DNA from: Comamonas koreensis
Lineage (GTDB): Bacteria; Pseudomonadota; Gammaproteobacteria; Burkholderiales; Burkholderiaceae_C
Direction: 5' to 3'
DNA: 64,000 nucleotides
NCBI RefSeq assembly: GCF_014076495.1
Contig: NZ_CP043575.1
Coordinates: 372,001-436,000 of the forward strand
This document shows, in pieces, positions 45,183-56,895 of this stretch; position 1 is the stretch's first letter; each line of letters starts with the position of its first letter. Made by a program: the position numbers and the translations under genes. The notes below the pieces were generated by a model that did not search any database, was not told the origin of the DNA, and saw only the letters and a list, made by a program, of their open reading frames with translations.

Positions 45183-46117
45183 CATGGAGCGGACACGGGG
45201 CCGTCCGGGCCGGGCGCAATCGCTCCGGCCTGCGCCAGCAGCTGCGCGATCCAGTCGATGAACACCCGCACCCGGCGCGACAGCTGCGCCCGGTGCAGGT
45301 AGAGCACATGCACCGGCAGCGCAGGCGGCGGGTAGCTGTGCAGCACCTGCACCAGCTCGCCCGACTGCAGATGGGCCTGCACGTCATAGCGCGGTATCTG
45401 GATCAGGCCCAGGCCCGCCAGCGCGCAGGCGATATAGCTCTCCACATGGTTGGCACCCACAGCCCCGGGCAGCACCATGCTGTGCTCGGCGCCGCCCTCC
45501 ACCCATTCCCAGGCGGCAGGGCGCCCACTGGTGGGCGAGTTGTAGTGCACGCTCTGGTGGCCTGCCAGGTCAGCCGGTGTCTGCGGCGTGCCCTGCCGGG
45601 CCAGGTAGGTGGGGCTGGCGCAGTTGATCAGTTCCATGCTGCCCAGCGCCTTGGCCACCAGCGAGCTGTGGGCCAGCGGTCCCACGCGCAAGGCGCAGTC
45701 GATGTGCTCCTGCACCAGGTCCACCGCCCGGTCGCTGGAGCCCAGATCCACCTCCAGCCCCGGGTGCTGCGCCAGCAGCGCTGGCAATGCGGGGGCGACG
45801 ATCAGCCGCGCCACGCGGCTGGGCACATCGATGCGCAGGCGCCCGGCCACGGCATGCGATTGCGGGCGAAAGCGCTGCTCGAGGTCCTGCATCTCATCAA
45901 CCAGGCTGCTGGCGCTATCAACCAGCGCCTGGCCATCCAACGTCAGCGCTACCTTGCGTGTGGTGCGGTGGAGCAGGCGCGTGCCCAGCCGGGCTTCCAA
46001 CTGCTGCACCGCCAGCGACACGGTGGGCCGGGGCAGCGCCAGCTGGTCGGCGGCCTGGGAAAAGCTGCCGGTCGCGGCCACACGCAAAAAGATGCGCAGC
46101 AGGTCAATGCGGTCCAT
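45182..46117 (-). CDS. LysR-family regulator (divergent from SDR gene)
   Basis: A 311-residue LysR regulator of the DsdC/GcvA-like branch seen beside oxidoreductases. HTH at about 3-60 (MDRIDLLRIFLRVAATGSFSQAADQL, RPTVSLAVQQLE). ATG 46117 gives the standard N-terminus. It is divergent from a short-chain dehydrogenase, and paired AATAAATTCT repeats lie between, so control of that gene is inferred. The C-terminal residues end in the convergent hairpin. Confidence 0.88.
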   Translation of the reverse strand: MDRIDLLRIFLRVAATGSFSQAADQLALPRPTVSLAVQQLEARLGTRLLHRTTRKVALTLDGQALVDSASSLVDEMQDLEQRFRPQSHAVAGRLRIDVPSRVARLIVAPALPALLAQHPGLEVDLGSSDRAVDLVQEHIDCALRVGPLAHSSLVAKALGSMELINCASPTYLARQGTPQTPADLAGHQSVHYNSPTSGRPAAWEWVEGGAEHSMVLPGAVGANHVESYIACALAGLGLIQIPRYDVQAHLQSGELVQVLHSYPPPALPVHVLYLHRAQLSRRVRVFIDWIAQLLAQAGAIAPGPDGPVSAP

Positions 46118-46143
46118 AGCCCGGATCCTGCACATTCATTGTT

Positions 46144-46175
46144 AATAAATTCTGGATAAACATGGAATAAATTCT
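46144..46175. promoter_or_regulatory. Direct repeats between LysR and SDR genes
   Basis: AATAAATTCT occurs at 46144-46153 and 46166-46175, 22 bp (two turns) apart on one DNA face, in an AT-rich patch. Candidate LysR site for the divergent pair. Confidence 0.5.
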
Positions 46176-46240
46176 ATATTTATCTTTGTTTCGTGACCAA
46201 TTACGCTGAACAGCTCTGACCTATCCCCAAGGAGCTTTTC

Positions 46241-47020
46241 ATGTCCAAACCCCAACACAGCCTGCAGGGCAAGACCGTTTTGATCGCCGGCGGTGCCAAA
46301 AACCTGGGCGGCCTGCTGGCCACCGACTTTGTCCAGCATGGCGCCAAGGCCGTGGCCATCCACTACAACAGCGCAGCGAGCAAGGCCGATGCCGAGCAGA
46401 CGCTGGCAGCGCTGCAAAAGCTGGGCGCCAAGGCGGTGATGCTGCAAGGCGACCTGACCACGGCCGCCGCCGTGGAGAAGCTGTTTGCCGACACCGTGGC
46501 CGCGCTGGGCCGCCCCGACATTGCGATCAACACCGTCGGCAAGGTGCTGAAAAAGCCGATGGCCGAGATCAGCGAAGCGGAGTTTGACGAGATGGATGCG
46601 GTCAACAACAAGGCCGCCTTCTTCTTCTTGAAGGAGGCAGGCAAGCAGGTGAATGATGGCGGCAAGATCTGCACGCTGGTCACCTCGCTGCTGGGCGCCT
46701 TCACGCCGTTTTACGCGTCCTACGCGGGCACCAAGGCGCCGGTGGAGCACTACACCCGCGCAGCGGCCAAGGAGCTGGGCGCGCGCGGCATCTCGGTCAC
46801 CGCCGTGGGCCCCGGCCCGATGGACACGCCCTTCTTCTACGGCCAGGAAAGCGCTGACGCGCAGGCCTACCACAAGAGCGCAGCGGCGCTGTCGCCGTTC
46901 AGCCAGACGGGCCTGACCGACATCGAAGACGTGGTGCCCTTTGTGCGCCACCTGGTGAGCGATGGCTGGTGGATCACCGGCCAGACGATTCTGATCAACG
47001 GCGGCTATACGACAAAATAA
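46241..47020 (+). CDS. Short-chain dehydrogenase/reductase (SDR)
   Basis: A 259-residue classical SDR. The coenzyme loop reads AGGAKNLGG (16-24), a variant of TGxxxGxG. Catalytic Ser near 149, Tyr161 and Lys165 (SYAGTK) are present. Substrate unknown. AAGGAG upstream supports the ATG at 46241. It is followed by a small membrane-protein gene 43 bp downstream, and is divergent from a LysR regulator. Confidence 0.9.
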   Translation: MSKPQHSLQGKTVLIAGGAKNLGGLLATDFVQHGAKAVAIHYNSAASKADAEQTLAALQKLGAKAVMLQGDLTTAAAVEKLFADTVAALGRPDIAINTVGKVLKKPMAEISEAEFDEMDAVNNKAAFFFLKEAGKQVNDGGKICTLVTSLLGAFTPFYASYAGTKAPVEHYTRAAAKELGARGISVTAVGPGPMDTPFFYGQESADAQAYHKSAAALSPFSQTGLTDIEDVVPFVRHLVSDGWWITGQTILINGGYTTK

Positions 47021-47063
47021 AGCCTGGAGGGCGCCGCCCTCCCACCACCACAAGGAGTTGCCC

Positions 47064-47333
47064 ATGCATATGATTTTGGTCATGCTGACCGGCTTGCTGC
47101 TGCTGGCCGTCTTTGCCCTGCTGGGCAAGCTCTGGGGCGCCGATGCGGCCAGCATCGCGCTGGCGGCCAAGTACTTCATCCCCGCCTGGCTGGGGGTCGC
47201 GCTGGTCAATATGTGGGTCGGCGTCCACAAGGCCGGCTATACCGTCGCGCAGGAGCTGCCCATCTTGCTCGTCAACTTCGCCGTGCCCGCCGCGCTGGCG
47301 CTGGGCCTGGTCTGGTGGCTGGGCCGCGCCTGA
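47064..47333 (+). CDS. Small membrane protein, unknown function (89 aa)
   Basis: An 89-residue protein with about two to three hydrophobic segments (2-22, 35-53, 66-86). The ATG at 47064 is preceded by AAGGAG at 47052-47057. It follows the SDR gene by 43 bp and probably shares its mRNA. No family that I can name with confidence. Confidence 0.75.
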   Translation: MHMILVMLTGLLLLAVFALLGKLWGADAASIALAAKYFIPAWLGVALVNMWVGVHKAGYTVAQELPILLVNFAVPAALALGLVWWLGRA

Positions 47334-47605
47334 TCGGCGATTGGACAGAACACCACAGTTGCCGCGCTGCAGCATCGAAAACACTGGGCCCGCTGCCTGC
47401 CTTGCACTACGCTGGTGCGTGGAATTGGATGCCTGCAGCGGTTGATGGGGGTGTTCTCTACAGGCGGCAGCAAAGACCGACAAGTGCCTGCACACCTCGC
47501 CTGTTGTGAGCCGCAGACGCGCGCTTTACATTGTCACCGTGCCGTCATACCGACCCCGCAGCATCCATCCACTTGCTGATTCACCAACCCTGGGGACAAC
47601 GGACG

Positions 47606-48967
47606 ATGACAACACACCAACCCACCTTTCGCCTGGCCACGCTGGGCGCTGCGATGTGCGCAGCTCTGCTGATGACCGCCTGCGGCGGCGGCGATGATGA
47701 TCCGAGCTTCAAGACCCTGGACGGCAAGCAGCCCCAGGTGATCGCCCACCGTGGCTACTCGGGCATGTACCCCGAGCAGACCCGCATGGCCTACGAGAAG
47801 GCGGCCGACGCCGGTGCCGACATGCTGGAGCTGGACATGCACATGACGCGTGACTGCCAGCTGGTGGCCCGCCACAACGCCTGGCTGAGCGACAGCACCA
47901 ACATCGCCGATGTGGCCAAGACCAATGCCGCCGTGGCAGCCCGCAAGCGCACCACGCCCGGCGTGCTGGTGAATGTGAAATACCCCGCCATCCCGGCCAA
48001 CGGCCCCAGCCAGTACCTGACGGACCTGGTCGAGCCGGGCAACCAGAAGTCGGTGCTCAAGGCGCTGATCGTCGACGGCGAAGACCACAGCAATGACTGG
48101 TCGATCAGCGACTTCACGATGCAGGAGCTGCGCGACTGGATTGCCGGCACCACCTTGGACAACCGCGCCGACCGCCCCACCGAGTGGAACGGCAAGCTGC
48201 CGCTGATCAGCGCCCAGGATGTGATCGACATCGCAGCGGCCAAGGGCAAGGCGCTGGGCCGCACCATCCCCGTGTATGCCGAAACCAAGAACCCCTACTG
48301 GAACAACCAGCAGGCGATCGCCAATGGTTGCGGCAGCGGCAGCCACCCGTTTGAAGATGCCGTGATGGCGCTGCTCGAGAAGAACAAGCTCAACAGCAAG
48401 GACTCGGCCATCTACATCCAGAGCTTTGACCCTGAGAGCCTCAAGTACCTGCGCAAGGCCGGCATGAAGGCCAAGGGCGTGCAGCTGATCGATGGCAATG
48501 ACTTCGACCTCAAGGACGGCTCGATGGTCTACATCACCACCGATGAATGGACCTTCATCAGCGGCCGCCCCTACAGCTGGACCCTGGCTGGCGATGCCCG
48601 CACCTTTGCCGTGATGCAGACCCCGGCCGGCCTGGCCGAGATCAAGACCTATGCCGACGGCATCGGCCCCTGGAAGCCCCAGGTCCTGGCCCACTCCGTC
48701 GTGCCCTACAAGGACGGCGCCGGCCTGAAGGACGTCAACACCTTGAAGGACACCGGCCTGATCGCCAACGCCCACAAGGCTGGCCTGATCGTGCACAGCT
48801 TCACCTTCCGCAACGAAGCGGGCCGCCTGGCCGGCATCTACAAGGGTGACCCGGTGCAGGAGTTCCTGGCCTACTACCGCCTGGGCATCGATGGCGTGTT
48901 CACCGACTTCACCCCGACGGGCGTGCAGGCCCGCGATGCCTACATTGCCGAGCTGAAGAACCAGTAA
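47606..48967 (+). CDS. Glycerophosphodiester phosphodiesterase family lipoprotein
   Basis: A 453-residue GDPD-family protein, likely exported. The lipobox LMTAC with Cys26 predicts a lipoprotein. Catalytic blocks are AHRGYSG (His48, Arg49), PEQT (Glu57) and LELDMHMT (about 74-81), matching periplasmic GlpQ, which cleaves glycerophosphodiesters to glycerol-3-phosphate. Longer than E. coli GlpQ (about 358), with extra loops. ATG 47606 starts a good signal peptide. Closed by a terminator at 48991. Confidence 0.88.
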   Translation: MTTHQPTFRLATLGAAMCAALLMTACGGGDDDPSFKTLDGKQPQVIAHRGYSGMYPEQTRMAYEKAADAGADMLELDMHMTRDCQLVARHNAWLSDSTNIADVAKTNAAVAARKRTTPGVLVNVKYPAIPANGPSQYLTDLVEPGNQKSVLKALIVDGEDHSNDWSISDFTMQELRDWIAGTTLDNRADRPTEWNGKLPLISAQDVIDIAAAKGKALGRTIPVYAETKNPYWNNQQAIANGCGSGSHPFEDAVMALLEKNKLNSKDSAIYIQSFDPESLKYLRKAGMKAKGVQLIDGNDFDLKDGSMVYITTDEWTFISGRPYSWTLAGDARTFAVMQTPAGLAEIKTYADGIGPWKPQVLAHSVVPYKDGAGLKDVNTLKDTGLIANAHKAGLIVHSFTFRNEAGRLAGIYKGDPVQEFLAYYRLGIDGVFTDFTPTGVQARDAYIAELKNQ

Positions 48968-48990
48968 GCCAGGCAGCTGCTTCCACCCCC

Positions 48991-49014
48991 AAGGACGCCC
49001 TGGCGTCCTTTTTT
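48991..49014 (+). terminator. Rho-independent terminator after the GDPD gene
   Basis: Nine-bp stem aaggacgcc/ggcgtcctt with a 2-base loop, then Ts, 24 bp past the stop. Confidence 0.88.
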
Positions 49015-49024
49015 GATGCCTGCC

Positions 49025-49714
49025 TCAGCGCGCCAAGCGCGGCTGGCTGCGCCGCGCCAGCGCCCAGGCCAGCAGGTTCAGCGCCGAGCACATCAGCCAG
49101 TAGATCGCGCCCACCAGCAGGAACACCTCGGCCGGGTGCACCATCAGCCGCGCATTGACCTGGGTGGACAGAAAGGACAGCTCGCCCACGCCGACGATAT
49201 AGGCCAGCGAGCTGTCCTTGATCAGGGTCACCCACTGGTTCACAAACGAGGGCAGCATCACCGCCAGCGCCTGGGGCAGGATGAGGCTGCGCAGCACCTG
49301 CCAGCGCGTCAGGCCCAGCGCCGCGCCCGCATCCCACTGGCCCGGCGCAACCGCCTGCAGGCCAGCGGCCACGCCATGGGCCAGGTAGGCGCCGCTGACC
49401 AGCGACAGCGCACAGACCACCGAGACGCTGCCCGGCACATCCACGTTGAACAGCACCGGCAGCAAAAAATAAATCCAGAAGATCAGCAGCAGCACCGGAA
49501 TGGCGCGCAAAAAGCCCAGCACCACCCGCAGGTACTGCAAGGCCCGGCCCCGCCCCATCACCAGCGCAATGCCCAGTGCCAGCCCCAGCACGGCAGATAG
49601 CAGGCCGGAGACGGCGCTCAGCATCAGGCTCAGCAAGGCGCCGCCCGGTGGCCCATCGGGAAAGGTGCCCACCAGCAGGTAGTGCCAGTCATCGCTCAGT
49701 GCAGCAAAGTTCAT
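49025..49714 (-). CDS. Amino acid ABC transporter permease (second)
   Basis: A 229-residue HisM/GlnP-type permease with about five helices and a family loop GAALGLTRWQVLRSLILPQAL (about 130-150). It forms a heterodimer with the permease just upstream; the two overlap by ATGA. No ATPase gene is present in this operon, so it must be elsewhere. Transports polar amino acids in known members. Confidence 0.9.
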   Translation of the reverse strand: MNFAALSDDWHYLLVGTFPDGPPGGALLSLMLSAVSGLLSAVLGLALGIALVMGRGRALQYLRVVLGFLRAIPVLLLIFWIYFLLPVLFNVDVPGSVSVVCALSLVSGAYLAHGVAAGLQAVAPGQWDAGAALGLTRWQVLRSLILPQALAVMLPSFVNQWVTLIKDSSLAYIVGVGELSFLSTQVNARLMVHPAEVFLLVGAIYWLMCSALNLLAWALARRSQPRLAR

Positions 49715-50478
49715 GCGCGCCTCACCTCCACCCGGCCCCAGCGGCGGCGCTGGGCCAGGTGCTGGCTGAGCAGCTCCAGCCCGATGATCAGCACGATGTA
49801 GAGCAAGGTGGTGATGCCATAGACCTGGAAGGACTGGAAGGTCTCGGCCTCCACCTGGCGCGCCCGGTACGAGAGCTCGGCCAGGCCAATGGCCATGCCC
49901 AGCGAGGTGTTCTTGACGATGTTCATGTACTGGCCCATCAGCGGCGAGATGACCCGCGCCAGCGCCTGGGGCAGCACGATATGGCGCAGCAGCTGCCAGC
50001 CGCCCATGCCCAGCGAGCGCGCCGCCTGGCTCTGGCTGGCCGGCACGCTGTTGATGCCCGCGCGCACCTCTTCGCCCACATAGGCCGTCGCATAGAACAC
50101 CATGCCGATGCAGGCCGAGACAAACTCCAGCGAAGGCCAGCCCAGGCTGAACGGGCCCAGCGCCAGGCTGTGCGCCTGGTTGAGCCAGGCCATCCAGGCC
50201 GGTGGCAGCAGGCTGGGAACGCCAAAGTACCAAAAGAACAGCTGCACCAAGAGCGGCGTATTGCGAAACACCGACAGGTAGGCCAGCGCCAGCCAGCGCA
50301 GTGGCGCCCAGGCCGTGCTGCGCGCCACCGCAAAGCCGATGCCCAGCACGGTGGACGCCGCCATCACCAGCAGCGAGGCCAGCACCGTGGTGCACCAGCC
50401 CTCCAGCAGCCAGCGCCAGTACTTGCCCGCCAGCAGATGCGGCCACAGCGGCTCCAGCCAGGAGATCAAAAATTGCAT
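49711..50478 (-). CDS. Amino acid ABC transporter permease (first)
   Basis: A 255-residue HisQ/GltJ-type permease. FRNTPLLVQLFFWYFG (about 72-87) is typical of glutamate/aspartate and related permeases, and ARSLGMGGWQLLRHIVLPQAL (about 152-172) is the ATPase-contact loop. ATG 50478 (MQFLISW) is chosen; an in-frame start 15 bp upstream also exists. It follows the binding-protein gene, with a hairpin between. Confidence 0.9.
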   Translation of the reverse strand: MQFLISWLEPLWPHLLAGKYWRWLLEGWCTTVLASLLVMAASTVLGIGFAVARSTAWAPLRWLALAYLSVFRNTPLLVQLFFWYFGVPSLLPPAWMAWLNQAHSLALGPFSLGWPSLEFVSACIGMVFYATAYVGEEVRAGINSVPASQSQAARSLGMGGWQLLRHIVLPQALARVISPLMGQYMNIVKNTSLGMAIGLAELSYRARQVEAETFQSFQVYGITTLLYIVLIIGLELLSQHLAQRRRWGRVEVRRA

Positions 50479-50497
50479 AAACACCAACCCCAAAAGG

Positions 50498-50532
50498 CAC
50501 AGCCCCGCGCCTTCTCAGACGCGGGGGTTGTG
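50498..50532 (-). terminator. Intra-operon hairpin between binding protein and permeases
   Basis: Stem cacagccccgcg / cgcgggg(g)ttgtg with one bulge, loop of 10, no T run. A partial terminator or mRNA stabiliser is common behind binding-protein genes, letting them be made in excess of the permeases. Confidence 0.55.
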
Positions 50533-50546
50533 CGGTACCTATGCTG

Positions 50547-51371
50547 TTATGGCTTGTCGCCGATCTTGAAATTGCGCACCAGCGGTGTCGCGCTCTGCGG
50601 CCCGAACCAGGTGTCGTAGATCTTGCCGGCCTGGCCGCTGGCCTCCAGTTCCTTGAGGGCGGTGTTGACAAAGTCGGTCAGCGCAGCCTCCCCCTTGGGA
50701 ATGCCCACGCCGATGTAGTCGCTCGATATCGTGAACGCCGGCACCTCCCACTTGTCGCGCTCCTTTTTATCCTTGATCGTGGCCAGCAGGCCGACCAGCT
50801 TGGGGCCGTCTTGCGAGATGGCCTGCACATTGCCATTGCGCAGCGCAGTGAACGCAAACGGCGTGTCGTCATAGGCCACCAAGGTGGCTTGCGGGTGCTT
50901 CTCGCGCAGCACGATCTCATTGGTCGTGCCCTTGTCCACACCGATGCGCAGCTGGTTCAGTTGCGCGGGCGAGGTCAACGTGCCCTTGGCCGCGATGAAC
51001 TGTGTGCCCGAGGCAAAGTAGGGAACGCTGAAGCCCACCTGCTTGGCACGCTCCTCGGTGATCGTGAAATTGGCCAGCACCAGGTCCACCTTGTTCGACA
51101 GCAGCAGCGGCACGCGGTTGGCCGGGTTGGTCGGCACCAGCTGCAGCTTCACGCCCAGTCGCTGCGCAAAGGCCTGCGCATAGTCCACATCCAGACCCAC
51201 GATCTTGCGCGTCTTGGGATCGACAAAACCAAACGGTGGATTGGCATCAAAGGCTGCCACGCGCAGCACCCCCGCCTGCTTGATATCCTGCAGGCGATCG
51301 GCCCACACCGCCCCCGATGCCAGCGCTGCCACCGCAGCGGTGGCCACCATCGCCCATGCCTTGTTTTTCAT
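50547..51371 (-). CDS. Amino acid ABC transporter substrate-binding protein
   Basis: A 274-residue periplasmic binding protein of the polar amino-acid family (SBP_bac_3). Signal peptide 1-24 (ASGAVWA-DR), then GVLRVAAFDANPPFGFVD (about 33-50) and ANFTITEERAKQVGFSVPYF (about 98-117) with the expected Arg. Ligand not identifiable. First gene of the three-gene transport operon. ATG 51371 (MKNKAWAMV) is chosen for the signal peptide. Confidence 0.9.
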   Translation of the reverse strand: MKNKAWAMVATAAVAALASGAVWADRLQDIKQAGVLRVAAFDANPPFGFVDPKTRKIVGLDVDYAQAFAQRLGVKLQLVPTNPANRVPLLLSNKVDLVLANFTITEERAKQVGFSVPYFASGTQFIAAKGTLTSPAQLNQLRIGVDKGTTNEIVLREKHPQATLVAYDDTPFAFTALRNGNVQAISQDGPKLVGLLATIKDKKERDKWEVPAFTISSDYIGVGIPKGEAALTDFVNTALKELEASGQAGKIYDTWFGPQSATPLVRNFKIGDKP

Positions 51372-51621
51372 AGCTATGCTTTCTGAGATCCCCACGCCAG
51401 GGCACCATGCCCTGGCCAGCGAAAACTTGATTGAGGGCCCAGTGTAGGAATACAGACCGTCGTTGGACAACGACGATTTCATTCAATCGATATGTAGATT
51501 TCGCATGTACGACTCGACGACAAAGCACATCGCGCAAAACGCTCAAAAGGCTTTATAAGCAAGGGTGCGCGGCACACCCGATGTCTGCACCTGCCGCCCC
51601 ATCCCCCAAGAACAACCCACC

Positions 51622-52227
51622 ATGGACCGCAAAACCACCACCAGCGAATTGCGTGCGCAGTTCTTCCCGCAACTTGTGGCCGCCGGCTTTGTCCGCCAGG
51701 GCGATATCGCCCGGCGTGTGCTGGACGGTGGCGTGGTGCATGTCGTTGAGGTCCAGCATCGCCCGCGCAGCGCGGTGTTCCAGGTCAACCTGGGCGCCCA
51801 TCTGCTGGCGCTGGGCGATGTGGCCGGTGGCGCCATGCCCGCGCCGCCGGCGATGCGCGACCATGACTGCGCCTGGCGCGGCTCGGTCATCGCCGGCTTT
51901 CGCAACGCCGCAGATGCCGAGTTTGCCTATGGCACCAGCGCACAGGAGGCGGCCGAATCAGTGGCCTTTGTAGTGTCGGAATGGCAGCGGCAGTCCCAGG
52001 CCTTTTTTGCCCCTTTCAGCGCCTACCCCGCGTCGTTCCTGGCCGCCGCCCGGCTGGCGGCGCAGGACAAGGATATGCACCCCGCCCACCTGCTCACCTG
52101 GGCCCGGGTCGCCGTCGTGTTGGGTGAGGCGTTACTGGCGCAATCGATCGCCCAAGCAGCGCTGCCGCGGGTGACGGAGCGCGCTACGGCGCTGCGGGCA
52201 AATCTGGAGGGGATCTTGGCGGGTTGA
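51622..52227 (+). CDS. DUF4304-like protein, unknown function
   Basis: A 201-residue protein. The first ~120 residues (LVAAGFVRQGD, then VVHVVEVQHRPRS, FQVNLGAHL) resemble DUF4304, a small family of unknown function. The rest is helical. No signal peptide or TM. ATG 51622 is chosen for the start; AT-rich sequence precedes it. It converges with hipA, 46 bp apart. Match to DUF4304 is from memory, so moderate. Confidence 0.7.
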   Translation: MDRKTTTSELRAQFFPQLVAAGFVRQGDIARRVLDGGVVHVVEVQHRPRSAVFQVNLGAHLLALGDVAGGAMPAPPAMRDHDCAWRGSVIAGFRNAADAEFAYGTSAQEAAESVAFVVSEWQRQSQAFFAPFSAYPASFLAAARLAAQDKDMHPAHLLTWARVAVVLGEALLAQSIAQAALPRVTERATALRANLEGILAG

Positions 52228-52273
52228 GCTGTGAAGCCTTGGGGCGAGCGCTGTCCTGGATCAACACCGCAGC

Positions 52274-53623
52274 TCAGTCATGCACCCTGCCCAGGCGGTT
52301 CGCGGCGTCTTGCAGGCCTTGGAATATGGCCGTTGACACGCTCTGCGGAAAGTCAGGGGGTAGTTGCTTTTCGGCGCGGGCAATCACGTCCGGTGTCATC
52401 TCCACCACTTGGTCGATGATTGCTCGCACATCCAAGCCTTGGGGCGAGCGGATGCCATAGCGCTCGCCCACAGCCTCCCAGTGGCAGCGCATGATCTTGT
52501 TCATGTTCCAGTGCGCATTTTTGGAACGCACGGCCATGGCCATGCGCGCCTTGTGGGGCGACAACTTGCCAGGCCCGGCTCCCCAAATGGGGTAGGCCGA
52601 GAGCACGTCATACAGCGGCGTCATCTCGAACACGCCCTGGGGCCGCAAAAAGATGCTGAAGTTCTTGGCATGGCCGTCAGTGGCACACAGCATCCAAAAC
52701 AACAGCTGTGCCATAAAGAACTGGAACCGGTCTGTCCCCGGACTTTTGGATCTCGCCAGCAAGTCCATGATGGTATCGACGCCGGGCCCGCCATCACTCT
52801 CGTATTTGAGAATGGGCGAGACACCACTGGCCTGGCACATGTCCTCCTGCGGGATCCGTACCAGGACCTTCTCCTTCCATACGCTCCGGTCAAAGCGTTC
52901 AACGGCCAACACCTTCTGGTCTTCAAAGCGCAGCACGTCGCAGGGCGCAATCGGAATCCCAAAGGCGGCCACCAGCTTCGAACACAGCCATTCGTTCTCT
53001 ACCGAGTGGCGCATGTCGATCTGCATATTGCCAATCAGACCCAGCGGCAATTTCAGGATGTGTGAAGTCGGTGTTGCACCCAGGGGTCTGCACCATTGGC
53101 CGGCCCAGTAAAGCAGCGCGGTTTTCTCCTGCGCCCCGGCAATCGAGATCCGGAAATCGTCGTCATCCAGACCGCCATCGCCAGACTGCGTCGGGTTCAC
53201 CACGGCGCGAACCAGGCGCGCCACGTCCGCCTCGCTCAGCACCTCGTACTGCATCTCCGGTTCTTCGGGGGACGCCTCACCAGCGGGCAGGATCTGCAAG
53301 GCGCCAACGCAGTCTCTGCCAATTTCCCGCAACAGCGCATTGGGGTCTGTAGCGCCTACTTTGTAGCGGCGCGCGATGCGCTCCAAAATCTGCTCGTTGT
53401 CCGGCAGCAGGTTCTGGAAATAAAAGCGCACCGCCTCGCCTTTGTGCGGACCATTTCCCGGTGTGAAGGGCAGTGACAAGGACAAGGGCCGGCGCAGAGC
53501 CACATCACGCACCCAGGCGTCGTCGTACTGCAAAACATCGCTACCCGCCTCTACGCGCCATGTCCCGACACGGTGGCCGTTCATCCACAGGCCCAGGGCT
53601 TTGTTATGGCCAACGCTGCGCAT
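52274..53623 (-). CDS. hipA: HipA-family serine/threonine kinase toxin
   Basis: A 449-residue HipA kinase. N-terminal couple domain (about 10-112), then the ATP loop FRISIAGAQEK with Ser160, Lys191 (ILKLP), catalytic Asp316 with Asn321 (TDGHAKN) and metal-binding Asp339 (YDVLSAYP). E. coli HipA (440 aa) phosphorylates glutamyl-tRNA synthetase; the target here is unknown. All kinase residues look intact. It follows hipB by 3 bp. Confidence 0.93.
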   Translation of the reverse strand: MRSVGHNKALGLWMNGHRVGTWRVEAGSDVLQYDDAWVRDVALRRPLSLSLPFTPGNGPHKGEAVRFYFQNLLPDNEQILERIARRYKVGATDPNALLREIGRDCVGALQILPAGEASPEEPEMQYEVLSEADVARLVRAVVNPTQSGDGGLDDDDFRISIAGAQEKTALLYWAGQWCRPLGATPTSHILKLPLGLIGNMQIDMRHSVENEWLCSKLVAAFGIPIAPCDVLRFEDQKVLAVERFDRSVWKEKVLVRIPQEDMCQASGVSPILKYESDGGPGVDTIMDLLARSKSPGTDRFQFFMAQLLFWMLCATDGHAKNFSIFLRPQGVFEMTPLYDVLSAYPIWGAGPGKLSPHKARMAMAVRSKNAHWNMNKIMRCHWEAVGERYGIRSPQGLDVRAIIDQVVEMTPDVIARAEKQLPPDFPQSVSTAIFQGLQDAANRLGRVHD

Positions 53624-53626
53624 GGC

Positions 53627-53896
53627 TTACCAGCTATCCAGTGTCTGCAGTTCACGGCCGGTGTCCGGAGACGTGGCCGGGCGGGCGCGCAATACCAGAT
53701 CCACGCCCAGGATGCCCATCAGCTTCATCAAGCGTTCAGCGCTGACCGACTCGGCATTGCGCTCCATGGCCGAGACCGTCTGCTGGGTGACCCCCAGACG
53801 CGTGGCCACATCCGCCTGGGTCAGCTTGGCCGTCTTGCGAAAGGCTTTGAGCAGCGTCGGCAGCTGTGCCGTCGTGCGTACGGTGAATTCGTCCAT
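53627..53896 (-). CDS. hipB: HipB-family HTH antitoxin
   Basis: An 89-residue Cro/C1-type HTH protein (HTH about 22-65: LTQADVATRLGVTQQTVSAMERN), matching HipB, which neutralises HipA and represses the operon. AGAGGAG lies upstream of the ATG at 53896. The C-terminal tail ends with LDSW; in E. coli HipB a terminal Trp docks into HipA. Direct repeats upstream are likely operators. Confidence 0.92.
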   Translation of the reverse strand: MDEFTVRTTAQLPTLLKAFRKTAKLTQADVATRLGVTQQTVSAMERNAESVSAERLMKLMGILGVDLVLRARPATSPDTGRELQTLDSW

Positions 53897-53930
53897 GGCG
53901 CGCTCCTCTGCAAGCAGCAGAAAAACACAC

Positions 53931-53982
53931 TATACGCTGTATTTGTGATTTACAAAATATAGGCTGTATTTCCGTTTTACAA
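53931..53982 (-). promoter_or_regulatory. hipBA promoter with two 25-bp direct repeats
   Basis: TATACGCTGTATTTGTGATTTACAA (53931-53955) and TATAGGCTGTATTTCCGTTTTACAA (53958-53982) match at 21 of 25 bases, offset 27 bp. On the minus strand each carries TTGTAA and a TATA-like hexamer, so they overlap candidate promoter elements. HipB is the likely binder. Confidence 0.65.
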
Positions 53983-53996
53983 CCTAAGGATTGTAT

Positions 53997-56750
<2,754 letters not shown>

Positions 56751-56753
56751 GGG

Positions 56754-56796
56754 GCTCACCTGTGAAAACCAGAAAACAGAGACAGAACAGGTGAGC
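56754..56796 (-). promoter_or_regulatory. Anti-SD hairpin of the metH leader
   Basis: On the mRNA GCTCACCTG (complement of 56788-56796) is exactly complementary to CAGGTGAGC (complement of 56754-56762), which holds the metH ribosome site. The first segment also overlaps the aptamer's closing strand, so the two folds compete. Confidence 0.75.
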
Positions 56797-56895
56797 GCCG
56801 TTGATGCGGGCCATGCGCGGCATGCCCGTCGACCTGCCCCAAGCCTGACAGGCCTGCGATGGGGGTACCACCGGCCTGCTGCAGCGCTCCTTGGA
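56788..56895 (-). promoter_or_regulatory. SAH (S-adenosylhomocysteine) riboswitch upstream of metH
   Basis: The minus strand reads CCAAGGAGCGCTGCAGC, then CAGGCTTGG, then CAACGGCGCTCACCT. This matches the SAH riboswitch core (GAGGAGCGCUGC, CCAGGCUCGG, AACGGCGCUCACCU), with P1 formed by GAGCGC/GCGCTC. SAH riboswitches are known before metH and ahcY in betaproteobacteria. A TTAAAAT -10-like element lies just upstream (56908-56914). Confidence 0.88.
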
